A DNA stretch of 64,000 nucleotides from VRUE01 sp963805475. Lineage in GTDB: Bacteria > Actinomycetota > Thermoleophilia > Solirubrobacterales > 70-9. Below, one piece after another: positions 35,948 to 43,040 of this stretch. The notes under the pieces were generated by a model. The model was not told the origin of the DNA, did no database searches, and saw only the letters and a list, made by a program, of their open reading frames with translations. The stretch lies in contig CAWDUO010000010.1 in NCBI GenBank assembly GCA_963805475.1, positions 1-64,000 of the forward strand. Direction: 5' to 3'. The stretch's first letter is position 1. Each line of letters starts with the position of its first letter. The position numbers were made by a program, and so were the translations under genes.

Positions 35948-37438
35948 ATGATCGGAACCGTGCTATCCGGCCGCTACCGGCTGGAGGCGAAGCTGGGCAG
36001 CGGCGGGATGTCGACGGTCTACCTGGCGCGCGACGAGACGCTCGACCGGCCGGTCGCGGTCAAGGTGATGCACCGCGAGATGTCCGAGCAGGCCGACCAG
36101 CTGCAGCGCTTCCGCCAGGAGGCGCGCGCGGTGGCGAAGCTCTCGCACCCGAACGTCGTCTCGGTGATCGACGCCGGCGAGGACTGCGGCCACCCCTACA
36201 TCGTCTTCGAGTACGTCAAGGGCGAGACGCTGAAGCAGCGGATCGCGCGGGTCGGAGCGCTCGACCCGCAGGAGGCGATCGCCTACGCGATCGAGGTCGC
36301 GCGCGGTCTCAGCGTCGCCCACGCGCGCAACATGGTGCACCGCGACATCAAGCCGCAGAACGTGCTGATCGACGAGGAGGGGCGGGCGAAGCTGACCGAC
36401 TTCGGGATCTCGCGCCAGCTCGAACAGGACGGCGTCACCGCGACCGGGCGGGTGCTGGGCACGACCGACTACGTCGCCCCCGAGCAGGCGATGGGCAAGG
36501 GAGTCGACCCGCGCTCGGACGTCTACTCGCTCGGCGTCGTGCTCTACGAGATGCTGGTCGGCCAGGTCCCCTTCCACGCCGACAGCCAGGTCGGCGTGGC
36601 GATGAAACACGTCAACGAGGAGCTGCCCGACGTGCAGCGGCGCCGGCCGGAGTGCTCGGCGGCGGTGGCGCTGGTGGTCGAGCGGGCGACGGCGAAGAAC
36701 CCCGAGGAGCGCTACCAGAGCATCGCCGAGATGATCGACGACCTGGAGACGGCGCTGGAGGTCGAGGCGGCGCGGGCGGGGACGACGACCGGCGAGGCGA
36801 CCAGTGTGCTGGAGGCGGTGCCCGAGCCGCAACGCAAGCTCTCGGGCCGGGCGCGCTGGTCGTGGGCGGCGATCGTCCTGCTGCTGCTGGTCGGCGGCGG
36901 GACGCTCCTCGCCGTGCAGCTGATCTCCAGCGGCGGGGTAGGGGGCGGCGGCGCCGACAAGGGCAAGGGCGGCAACGTGACGATCGCCGGCGCCACCGAC
37001 TACGACCCCGAGGGCGACGGTGAAGAGATCGGCAGCAAGGTCGAACTGGCCGTCGACGGCGACCCCACCGGGACCGCCTGGGAAACCGAGCACTACGACT
37101 CCGACACCTTCGCCGGGACGAAGGCCGGGCCCGACCCGGGGGTCGGCGTCTACGTGACGACCACCGAACCGGCGACGCCGAGCAAGATGATCGTCCGCAC
37201 CCCCACCCCCGGCTGGAGCGCCCAGGTCTTCGCCGCCCCGGCCGGCCCGCCGTCGGACATAACCGGCTGGGACGAACCGGCCGGCGAAGTCGAAGACGCC
37301 TCCAGCACACAGGAAATCGACCTGAGCGTCAGCAAGCCCTCCACCTACTTCCTGCTCTGGTTCACCAAGGCCTCCGAAGCTCGCGACCAGGAAGGCCGCT
37401 ACCAGGTGGAGATCAGCGACATCAAGCTGCTGGGGTAG
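35948..37438 (+). CDS. membrane Ser/Thr protein kinase with extracellular discoidin-like domain
   Basis: 496 residues. The kinase domain has GSGGMSTVYLARD, catalytic Lys39, HRDIKPQN (131-138), DFG (151-153), GTTDYVAPEQ and DVYSLGVVLYEMLVG. One membrane segment follows at about 303-325 (WSWAAIVLLLLVGGGTLLAV). The outside domain (about 170 residues) contains KVELAVDGDPTGTAWETEHYDSDTFAGTK and YFLLWFTKA, resembling F5/8-type C (discoidin) domains, with no PASTA repeats. It would sense an extracellular ligand. Its 3' end overlaps the convergent MBL-fold gene by 17 bases. Confidence 0.88.
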   Translation: MIGTVLSGRYRLEAKLGSGGMSTVYLARDETLDRPVAVKVMHREMSEQADQLQRFRQEARAVAKLSHPNVVSVIDAGEDCGHPYIVFEYVKGETLKQRIARVGALDPQEAIAYAIEVARGLSVAHARNMVHRDIKPQNVLIDEEGRAKLTDFGISRQLEQDGVTATGRVLGTTDYVAPEQAMGKGVDPRSDVYSLGVVLYEMLVGQVPFHADSQVGVAMKHVNEELPDVQRRRPECSAAVALVVERATAKNPEERYQSIAEMIDDLETALEVEAARAGTTTGEATSVLEAVPEPQRKLSGRARWSWAAIVLLLLVGGGTLLAVQLISSGGVGGGGADKGKGGNVTIAGATDYDPEGDGEEIGSKVELAVDGDPTGTAWETEHYDSDTFAGTKAGPDPGVGVYVTTTEPATPSKMIVRTPTPGWSAQVFAAPAGPPSDITGWDEPAGEVEDASSTQEIDLSVSKPSTYFLLWFTKASEARDQEGRYQVEISDIKLLG

Positions 37439-38165
37439 CGGCCCGCTCCAGCTGGCGACGCAGCTGCTCGGGCTCGCCGCGCAGCGGCTCCATGTGACCG
37501 GCGCCGACCACCGCGGGTTCCAGCGCGGCGAGCTTGCGGATGCTCTGCAGGGCGGCGTCGGAGTCCTGGTTGAAGATCGGGTGCGGCGAATAGATCCCGG
37601 GATGGTGGCCCAGCGGGTGCATCGAATCGGTCAGGTAGATCGTGTCCGTGCACAGGCAGAGGCGGTCGCGCTCGCGCCACAGGCCGATCTGGCCGGGAGC
37701 GTGCCCGGGGAAGTGGACGACCTCGAAGTCCCCCAGCCGGTCGCCCTCCGCGACGGTCCCGGCGATCTCGACCGGGCCGCCGTCCCAGATCCGAAAGACG
37801 ACCGGATAGAACCAGCGGGAGTAGGCGACCGGGATCTGGCGCAGGTGCTGGTAGTGAACGCCCCCGTCCCCTTCGGCGTCCGCGCGCTCCAGCTCATGGC
37901 AGTGGACCGGCACGCCGAGCTTCGGCGCGCAGCCGCGATGGTCGACGTGGCTGTGCCCGAGCACGACCCGCGTCAGCCCGCCGAGCTCCTCCGCCGCCGC
38001 GCGCAGGCCCTTGGCCATCGCCTTGGTGCCGGCGTCGAACGCGAACACGCCGCTGCCGTCGGGCTCGGCGACCAGGTAGACGTTCATCGCGTGTTTGACG
38101 TCCCCGGCGTAGCGCCAGACGCCATCGGCGACCTGTTCGACGATCGGCGTCAGGGGGGTCCGCAT
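37422..38165 (-). CDS. MBL-fold metallo-hydrolase
   Basis: 247 residues from ATG 38165; an upstream frame extends to 38228 but lacks conservation cues. Metallo-beta-lactamase fold: VYLVAEPDGSGVFAFDAGTKAM, the metal motif HSHVDHRG (HxHxDH-type), VVHFPGHAPGQIGLW, LCLCTDTIYL and GAGHMEPLRGE. It probably hydrolyses a small thioester, lactone or similar substrate in the cytoplasm. It overlaps the 3' end of the kinase gene. Confidence 0.85.
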   Translation of the reverse strand: MRTPLTPIVEQVADGVWRYAGDVKHAMNVYLVAEPDGSGVFAFDAGTKAMAKGLRAAAEELGGLTRVVLGHSHVDHRGCAPKLGVPVHCHELERADAEGDGGVHYQHLRQIPVAYSRWFYPVVFRIWDGGPVEIAGTVAEGDRLGDFEVVHFPGHAPGQIGLWRERDRLCLCTDTIYLTDSMHPLGHHPGIYSPHPIFNQDSDAALQSIRKLAALEPAVVGAGHMEPLRGEPEQLRRQLERAATPAA

Positions 38166-38353
38166 CCAGCCGACCCTAACCGGCGAGACGCGGTCAAGAC
38201 AAGGCGTTCGAGCCCACCGCATGCCCAAGGAGCCTTTGGCCAGCCCCCAGAGCGCGCCTGCGTTTCGCGCTAAGCGAGAGTCCGGGGAAACCCGAGATAA
38301 CGGCGGGCCACTACTGATGCCCCGCGTGCCTGCCGAGGCTAGATTGACGACTC

Positions 38354-38920
38354 GTGGGGCGACTGTTCCTGCTCATCGGCCTCGGCCTGCCGCTGGTGCT
38401 CGCCGGCCTGAGCGGCTGCGGCGCGGAAACACGGCGGGCCGAGACCGAGACGGAGACCTCGGCCGGGCCGGTACCGGCGACGAGCGCTACGACGGCTGTT
38501 CCGCGCGGCGCCCCGGTCGCTCGCGTGACCGACCCGCGCCGCCGCGCCTACGTCGCCCACACCGACCGCATCTGCCGCCGCTTCGATCCCGAGCGGGCCG
38601 GGGCCCGCAAGCGGGCCGGCGAGGCGCCGGACGTCGCGGGCGCGGTCAGGGCCTACGGGGAGGACACCGCGCTCGGCGTCGCCGAGCTGCGCCGGATCGA
38701 AGCGGTGCCGCCACCGCCGGGCGACGCGGCGCTGCTGCGCGCCAACGTCTTCAAGCCGATCGGGCGCCAGCTCGCCCTGCGGGCGCGGATCCGCGCGGCG
38801 CTTGCCGCGGTCGACGTGCCGCGCCTGCGGGTGCTGAGAGCGCAATCCGACGAAATCGGCCGCGAGCTCTCGGCCTTCGCCCGCGGCTATGGCTGGCGAG
38901 CCTGCGGAGAGGCGGACTGA
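38354..38920 (+). CDS. putative lipoprotein, first gene of a four-gene operon
   Basis: 188 residues from GTG 38354. A lipoprotein signal (LFLLIGLGLPLVLAGLSGC) puts the lipidated cysteine at 22. A disordered Thr/Ala linker is followed by an alpha-helical domain (YVAHTDRICRRFDPERAGARKRAGEAPD ... ALRARIRAALAAVDVPRLRVLRAQSDEIGREL). Cys-containing helices of this sort occur in many uncharacterised actinobacterial lipoproteins. It is followed 3 bases later by a membrane protein. Confidence 0.7.
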   Translation: MGRLFLLIGLGLPLVLAGLSGCGAETRRAETETETSAGPVPATSATTAVPRGAPVARVTDPRRRAYVAHTDRICRRFDPERAGARKRAGEAPDVAGAVRAYGEDTALGVAELRRIEAVPPPPGDAALLRANVFKPIGRQLALRARIRAALAAVDVPRLRVLRAQSDEIGRELSAFARGYGWRACGEAD

Positions 38921-38923
38921 GCG

Positions 38924-39274
38924 GTGGACGAGGGCTCCGTCCGGCGCGACGACCCCCCCGCCGCAGAGGGCCGACAGGGCGCCGCCAAGCCCACGCCGCC
39001 GGCGAAGCCGCGGCGGCGGACCCCGAGCCCGCTGGCCGTGATCACGGCGACGCTCGGCCTCTTCCTCGTCGTCCTCACGCTGCTTGCGATCCAGGTCCGC
39101 AACGGCCGGGACCCGGCGCTCGGCCCCGGACCGGTGATCCAGATCGCCGGCAAGCCGGGCGCCAAGGGCCAGGCTGCGCAGGCGACCTCGATCGTCACCC
39201 GCAGCTCGCCCGGCGCCGCCCCGGCGCCGACCTCCGCCCCGGCCGGCGCCGGAGCGCCGGCGCCGAAGCCATGA
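38924..39274 (+). CDS. single-span membrane protein, second gene of the operon
   Basis: 116 residues from GTG 38924. The N-terminus is basic and Pro-rich, one membrane helix follows (PLAVITATLGLFLVVLTLLAIQV), and the outside tail is Ala/Pro-rich (APAPTSAPAGAGAPAPKP). No catalytic motif. It overlaps the next gene by four bases (ATGA). Confidence 0.65.
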   Translation: MDEGSVRRDDPPAAEGRQGAAKPTPPAKPRRRTPSPLAVITATLGLFLVVLTLLAIQVRNGRDPALGPGPVIQIAGKPGAKGQAAQATSIVTRSSPGAAPAPTSAPAGAGAPAPKP

Positions 39275-39477
39275 GCACCGCGGCGGCCTCGTCGCGGGAG
39301 GGACGCTCCACCCGGGTCGTGGCGGCGATGGTGCTGATCGCCCTCGCCGTGCTCGCCGCCTACGCGATCTTCTCGGGCCCGACGAGGGTCCCCCTGCCCG
39401 TCAACTCCCAGGCCGCGCCCCAGCGCGCCGCTCCGGCCGAGCCCGGCGAGCGCAGCGCGGAGAGCGAACGTGACTGA
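39271..39477 (+). CDS. single-span membrane protein, third gene of the operon
   Basis: 68 residues from ATG 39271. One membrane helix (VVAAMVLIALAVLAAYAIFSG) followed by a short Ala/Pro-rich tail. It overlaps the preceding gene by four bases and the following one by eight. It has the same topology as its upstream neighbour but no obvious sequence identity. Confidence 0.65.
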   Translation: MSTAAASSREGRSTRVVAAMVLIALAVLAAYAIFSGPTRVPLPVNSQAAPQRAAPAEPGERSAESERD

Positions 39478-40057
39478 GCCCGACCCCGCGAACTACCCGT
39501 GGTGGCTCGCCTCGCGCTCGGCCGGCATCGTCGCCTTTTGCCTGATCGCCGCCTCGGTGACGCTCGGCCTCTTCATGGCCTCCGGCGTCTACCGGCGCCC
39601 CGGCCTGAAGCGCGACCTGCTCAAGGTCCACCAGCATCTGGCGCTCGCCGGGCTGACGATGATCGGCCTGCACGGAGTCCTGCTTCTGGGTGACAAGTGG
39701 CTGCGGCCCGGGATCGGTGGGATCGCGCTCCCCTTCGCGATCTCCTACCGGCCGCTGTGGGTCGGCCTCGGGATCGTCGCCGGCTACCTCGCGGCGCTGC
39801 TCGGCCCCACCTACTTCGTTCGCCGCCGGATCGGCACCCGCCGCTGGCGCTCCCTGCACCGGGCCACGATCGCCGTCTATGCGCTCGCGGTCGCCCACTC
39901 GCTCGGCTCGGGAACCGACGGGGCGAGCGCCTGGTTCACGATCCTGGTACTGCTCAGCGCACTGCCGATCGTCGTGCTACTGGCGCTCCGCTACCGGCCC
40001 TCGCGAAAGCGCAGCGCCACCCCTCGGGCTCAGCCGTCTTCCCGACCGGCCGCCTGA
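39470..40057 (+). CDS. ferric-reductase-like transmembrane protein
   Basis: 195 residues from GTG 39470, about five to six membrane segments. The start (YPWWLASRSAGIVAFCLIAASVTLGLFMASG) and the histidines in LLKVHQHLALAGLTMIGLHGVLLLGD and RSLHRATIAVYALAVAHSLGSG are those of ferric-reductase-like domains, which bind two hemes across the membrane. Family members pass electrons from a cytoplasmic or membrane donor to an outside acceptor. No FAD/NAD domain is attached, so a partner is needed. A short hairpin (ACTCCC 40057-40062 with GGGAGT 40076-40081) begins on the last base of its stop codon. Confidence 0.82.
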   Translation: MTEPDPANYPWWLASRSAGIVAFCLIAASVTLGLFMASGVYRRPGLKRDLLKVHQHLALAGLTMIGLHGVLLLGDKWLRPGIGGIALPFAISYRPLWVGLGIVAGYLAALLGPTYFVRRRIGTRRWRSLHRATIAVYALAVAHSLGSGTDGASAWFTILVLLSALPIVVLLALRYRPSRKRSATPRAQPSSRPAA

Positions 40058-40124
40058 CTCCCGACTCCAGAAGGCGGGAGTAAATAGCTGCTCATCGTCC
40101 TTTGCGATCGTCTACCGCTGGCAG

Positions 40125-40589
40125 TCAACGCGCTCGCAACCACGCGAAAGGAGGCGCCGACAGGGGCGCTGTGATCAGTAGAACACCGTACGGGTGTCGA
40201 AGTGAACACAGCGATGCTCTCGCTTCCCCTTCGCGCGACGCAAGGAGCATCAACTCTCCCAGCGAGACCTCCCGTCCCTCGGGCAAGCGCACGAGCGTGC
40301 CGCGGGCTTGCCGGGAGACCGCCACGACCTCCGTATAGCCGACGTCGGGCTCAAGGGCCGGCTCGATGTGATGGGCGCCGATGACGAGGACGTTCCCGTC
40401 TGGGCCGGCTCCAATCAGCATCCTGCCGTCGAAGCGCGGCGGCGAGGCCAGGTAGCGTCGCGGCAGGGGACCGCGGGTCTGCGCCTCGACCGCGTCCTCC
40501 CACGGTGCCCCCGTGCTGCAGCGAAAGGCGTCGAGCAGGGGTAGATCGCCAGCCGCGAGGGCCCTGATCAGGACCTCGTCGGACTTCAC
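40125..40589 (-). CDS. GNAT-like protein, possible toxin of a two-gene module
   Basis: 154 residues from GTG 40589. The frame reads VLIRALAAGDLPLLDAFRCSTGAPWEDAVEAQTRGPLPRRYLASP, then LVIGAHHIEPALEPDVGYTEVVAVSRQARG and LMLLASREGEARASLCSLRHPYGV. The layout is like a small GNAT acetyltransferase, but the acetyl-CoA loop is weak. The four-base overlap (GTGA) with a 73-residue acidic, helical ORF upstream is the arrangement of a toxin-antitoxin pair. The function is inference. Confidence 0.55.
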   Translation of the reverse strand: MKSDEVLIRALAAGDLPLLDAFRCSTGAPWEDAVEAQTRGPLPRRYLASPPRFDGRMLIGAGPDGNVLVIGAHHIEPALEPDVGYTEVVAVSRQARGTLVRLPEGREVSLGELMLLASREGEARASLCSLRHPYGVLLITAPLSAPPFAWLRAR

Positions 40590-40807
40590 TTAACGTCGGG
40601 AATGCCGTCCGGGACTGAGATCGTGGGTGCGCCAGTCACGGACAGCGCCTGGGGGTCGACGTCGGCGAGCACCTTCCCCCAGGCCGTTCCGTAGATGTCA
40701 GAGGGCGTGGCTCCGGCGCGGGCGCCAGCAACCAGCGCGAGGGCGTCGGTGGCCTCTTCCTCGCTCATCTCGGAAACGACGCGCTGCAGGCGTTCCTTGA
40801 CGGTCAT
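40586..40807 (-). CDS. small acidic protein upstream of the GNAT-like gene, antitoxin-like
   Basis: 73 residues: MTVKERLQRVVSEMSEEEATDALALV is a helical N-terminus, followed by GARAGATPSDIYGTAWGKVL and a C-terminal TISVPDGIPDVK. Similar N-terminal helices occur in VapB/DUF2281-type antitoxins and other small partner proteins. No ribbon-helix-helix is evident. It is the first gene of the pair, with the GNAT-like frame starting inside its stop. Confidence 0.5.
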   Translation of the reverse strand: MTVKERLQRVVSEMSEEEATDALALVAGARAGATPSDIYGTAWGKVLADVDPQALSVTGAPTISVPDGIPDVK

Positions 40808-40923
40808 AACGGCATTCTACCGGGACGGGGCGCGGGTCCGAGCCCTTCCCGCCGCCAAAGGTCTCCCTTGACGAGGGGCCCAGCCCAATCGCATGTCGCT
40901 GCCATTTCTTCAGCGATCAGGCA

Positions 40924-41415
40924 GTGATCCCGCGTGCCTCCGATCTGCTCAAGCCAATCCGAGGAGGAGACATGTACTCCGTTACTCAACTTGACGCCGC
41001 AGTAATGCGCCAAGCCGGGGAGAGGCCGGCGGGACTGCGCTTTCGAGGACTGGCAGCCGTCCTCTGGCGAGCCGGTCTTCGGATCAGCGAGGCTTTGGCG
41101 CTCTCCGAGGGAGACCTCGAGCCCCGGCGCGGAGCGATGCTCGTCCGCCATGGCAAGGGTGGCAAGCGCCGCGAGGTTGGGATGGACGATTGGGGATGGC
41201 AACAGCTCGATCCCTGGCTGAAGCTCAGGATGGAGCTGCCGGTTGGCGCGCTTTTCTGCGTGGTCAGCGGGCCCACGGCGGGAAGGCCGTGGTCGGCCGC
41301 CGCGGCACGGACGCAATTCCGGCGCCTGGCGCGCCGGGCCGGTGTCCGCCGCCGCTTCGCGCCGCACCAGCTGCGCCACGCCCACGCCGTTGAAATGGCC
41401 CGAGAGGGCCCGTAG
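40924..41415 (+). pseudogene. tyrosine recombinase remnant, catalytic tail missing
   Basis: 162 residues covering part of the Xer/integrase catalytic domain. The first catalytic arginine is in AGLRISEALALSEGDL, the lysine hairpin in VRHGKGGKRREVGMD, and HxxR in PHQLRHAHAVEMAREG. The frame then stops at 41413, before the second histidine/tryptophan and the tyrosine nucleophile. No continuation is visible in other frames. The N-terminal core-binding domain is also absent. It cannot recombine DNA as it stands and marks an old mobile element or island. Confidence 0.75.
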
Positions 41416-41536
41416 AGGACGCTCCGACTACTGCGACTCGACAATCCGTTCCACGCGGGAGCAGAAGTGCTGGCGATCCCTCGCCAGACCCGACACGGTT
41501 CCGGGGTGGCCGCTCGTCAGCCTGGCTGGCTCATTC

Positions 41537-42097
41537 TCACCGGGACCGCTGGTAGCGCATGGCGACGACCCGCGAGCCGAAGGTCCGGGTCTCGACCAGC
41601 TCCAAGTCGAGCGTCTCCTCCAGGTCGGGGAGGAACGGCGTGCCGCCGCCGACAACCACCGGGTGGACGAACGGCTGAAACTCGTCGACCAGGCCGGCCC
41701 TGATCAGGGCCGCGGCCAGCCCGGCTCCGCCGACCCCCAGGTCCCCTCTCTCCTCCGCCTTCAGGCGCTCGACCTCCTCGACGACGCCGTCCCGCACCAG
41801 CCGCGTGTTGCCCTCGACCTCCTCGAGCGTCGTCGAGAAGACGACCTTTGGAAGCTCTTGCCAGATGCCCGCGAACTCGCGCTCGACCGCACCAAGTTCC
41901 GGGTCTTGGTCGGCCGTCTCCCAGTAGACCATCGTTTCGTAGAGGTTCCGGCCGAGCAGGTGGCAGCCGAGCTCGCGGGCCCGCTCGTTGTGGAAGCGGT
42001 GGAGCTCCTGGCTGGGCACCGACCAGTCGAACCTCCCGTCCGGCCCGGCGATGTAGCCGTCGAGCGAGACGCTCATCGAGTAGATCAGCTTGCCCAC
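41537..42097 (-). CDS. dihydrofolate reductase/RibD C-terminal-family reductase
   Basis: 186 residues. The start (GKLIYSMSVSLDGYIAGPDGRFDWSVPSQELHRFHNERARELGCHLLGRNLYETMVYW) and the end (DLGVGGAGLAAALIRAGLVDEFQPFVHPVVVGGGTPFLP) are typical of the RibD_C/DHFR-like family, which binds NADPH. Members range from pyrimidine reductases to YyaP-like proteins; the substrate is unknown. It converges with the recombinase remnant. Confidence 0.88.
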   Translation of the reverse strand: MGKLIYSMSVSLDGYIAGPDGRFDWSVPSQELHRFHNERARELGCHLLGRNLYETMVYWETADQDPELGAVEREFAGIWQELPKVVFSTTLEEVEGNTRLVRDGVVEEVERLKAEERGDLGVGGAGLAAALIRAGLVDEFQPFVHPVVVGGGTPFLPDLEETLDLELVETRTFGSRVVAMRYQRSR

Positions 42098-42349
42098 AAG
42101 TCATGTCCTTTCTTCGGTTTTGGTGCTCCTATGACCGGGAGACGCGTCGAAACTCATCGCATCGCGCTCTACCTTGCCTGACGACGGGAAGCCGTGCGGC
42201 CACGCGGAGCCGCTGCTCCTTCGCGCGATGCACGACCGCCTGAGGCTCGGAGTCGGATGCGCTCGCAACTCGTCCGTTGCGGGCGTCTCGGCGCGAGGTC
42301 AGCAGGCGCTCGCAAATCGCGCGAAGCGGCACCCAGCGCCGAACCCGGA

Positions 42350-42859
42350 CTAGGACACGTAGGCCTTGCGCACCATGGCGGCCGTCCATCGGTTCGTGCC
42401 GTGTGCGGGGGGAACACCCTTGCGGTTCAGGAACTCGGCGATGTCGGCGAGGGACTTTCCCTTCGCGAGTTGCGTCCGGACTTGCGCCCGCCAGCCCCAG
42501 TCCCGCTTGTTGCACCAAGAGTGGGAGAGTCGAACGTTCTCGGCGAGGAACCTACCGCCATCCGATTTGAGCCTCGGGTAGTGGTCGCGCGAGGGCGTCC
42601 ACTTGTTGCCCGGGGTCCCGACCGGATCGAAAGCGCCGCGCCCTTTGTGGTGGTAGCACTGTGGCATCTCGCACCTCAGGGCGAGGAGCTGGCCGCGCTC
42701 GGCCATTCGCACGAGGACATTTGCATTTTTCACGCCGAGCTCGCGGAGTTGGTCCGCGACCGATTTATCTGCCATGCGGCGATCCTGACACAACTGCTCT
42801 CGCGTGGTTGCGAGCGCGTCAGCGAATGTCGGCTCCGCTACCGCTTCGGGCGTTTTCAT
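42350..42859 (-). CDS. HNH-like protein with recombinase-type C-terminus
   Basis: 169 residues. The central part carries HNH features: CEMPQCYHHKGRGAFDP, SRDHYPRLKSDGGRFLAENVRLSHSWCNKRDWGW (two cysteines, DH, N and a late CN pair). The C-terminus (LAKGKSLADIAEFLNRKGVPPAHGTNRWTAAMVRKAYVS) is like the 'recombinase' domain of serine recombinases (LN-x-x-G-x-P... W-x-x-x-x-V-R). The combination is unusual, and no serine catalytic domain is seen. It lies in the accessory patch. Confidence 0.6.
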   Translation of the reverse strand: MKTPEAVAEPTFADALATTREQLCQDRRMADKSVADQLRELGVKNANVLVRMAERGQLLALRCEMPQCYHHKGRGAFDPVGTPGNKWTPSRDHYPRLKSDGGRFLAENVRLSHSWCNKRDWGWRAQVRTQLAKGKSLADIAEFLNRKGVPPAHGTNRWTAAMVRKAYVS

Positions 42860-42875
42860 AGCGGGCGAGCTGTGC

Positions 42876-43040
42876 GCCCTTGTCGGCCGCCTGATGCCCG
42901 ACCTCGAAGGGTAAACCGGCCGACGGCCCGGTGCGGGTCTTCACTCTGCTGCACGATGCCCGGGCGGTGCTGCTCAACCTCAGTGAGCCCGGTGGCTTCG
43001 ACATCACGCCATGGGCAGATCGAGTTCAGTTAGTAGACGT
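42876..43040 (+). pseudogene. C-terminal remnant of a FAD-dependent monooxygenase
   Basis: GRLMPDLE, then after a frame break VRVFTLLHDARAVLLNLSEPGGFDITPWADRVQLVD. This matches the thioredoxin-like C-terminal tail of PgaE/RdmE-type aromatic-ring monooxygenases. The rest of the gene is absent. It stops abruptly at the 3' end of the CocE-like gene and overlaps its last codons by about 15 bases. Confidence 0.55.

Noticed and set aside
42129..42518. A 129-residue minus-strand ORF overlapping the HNH gene
   Set aside because: Arg-rich with no motifs, and largely overlaps the better-supported HNH frame.
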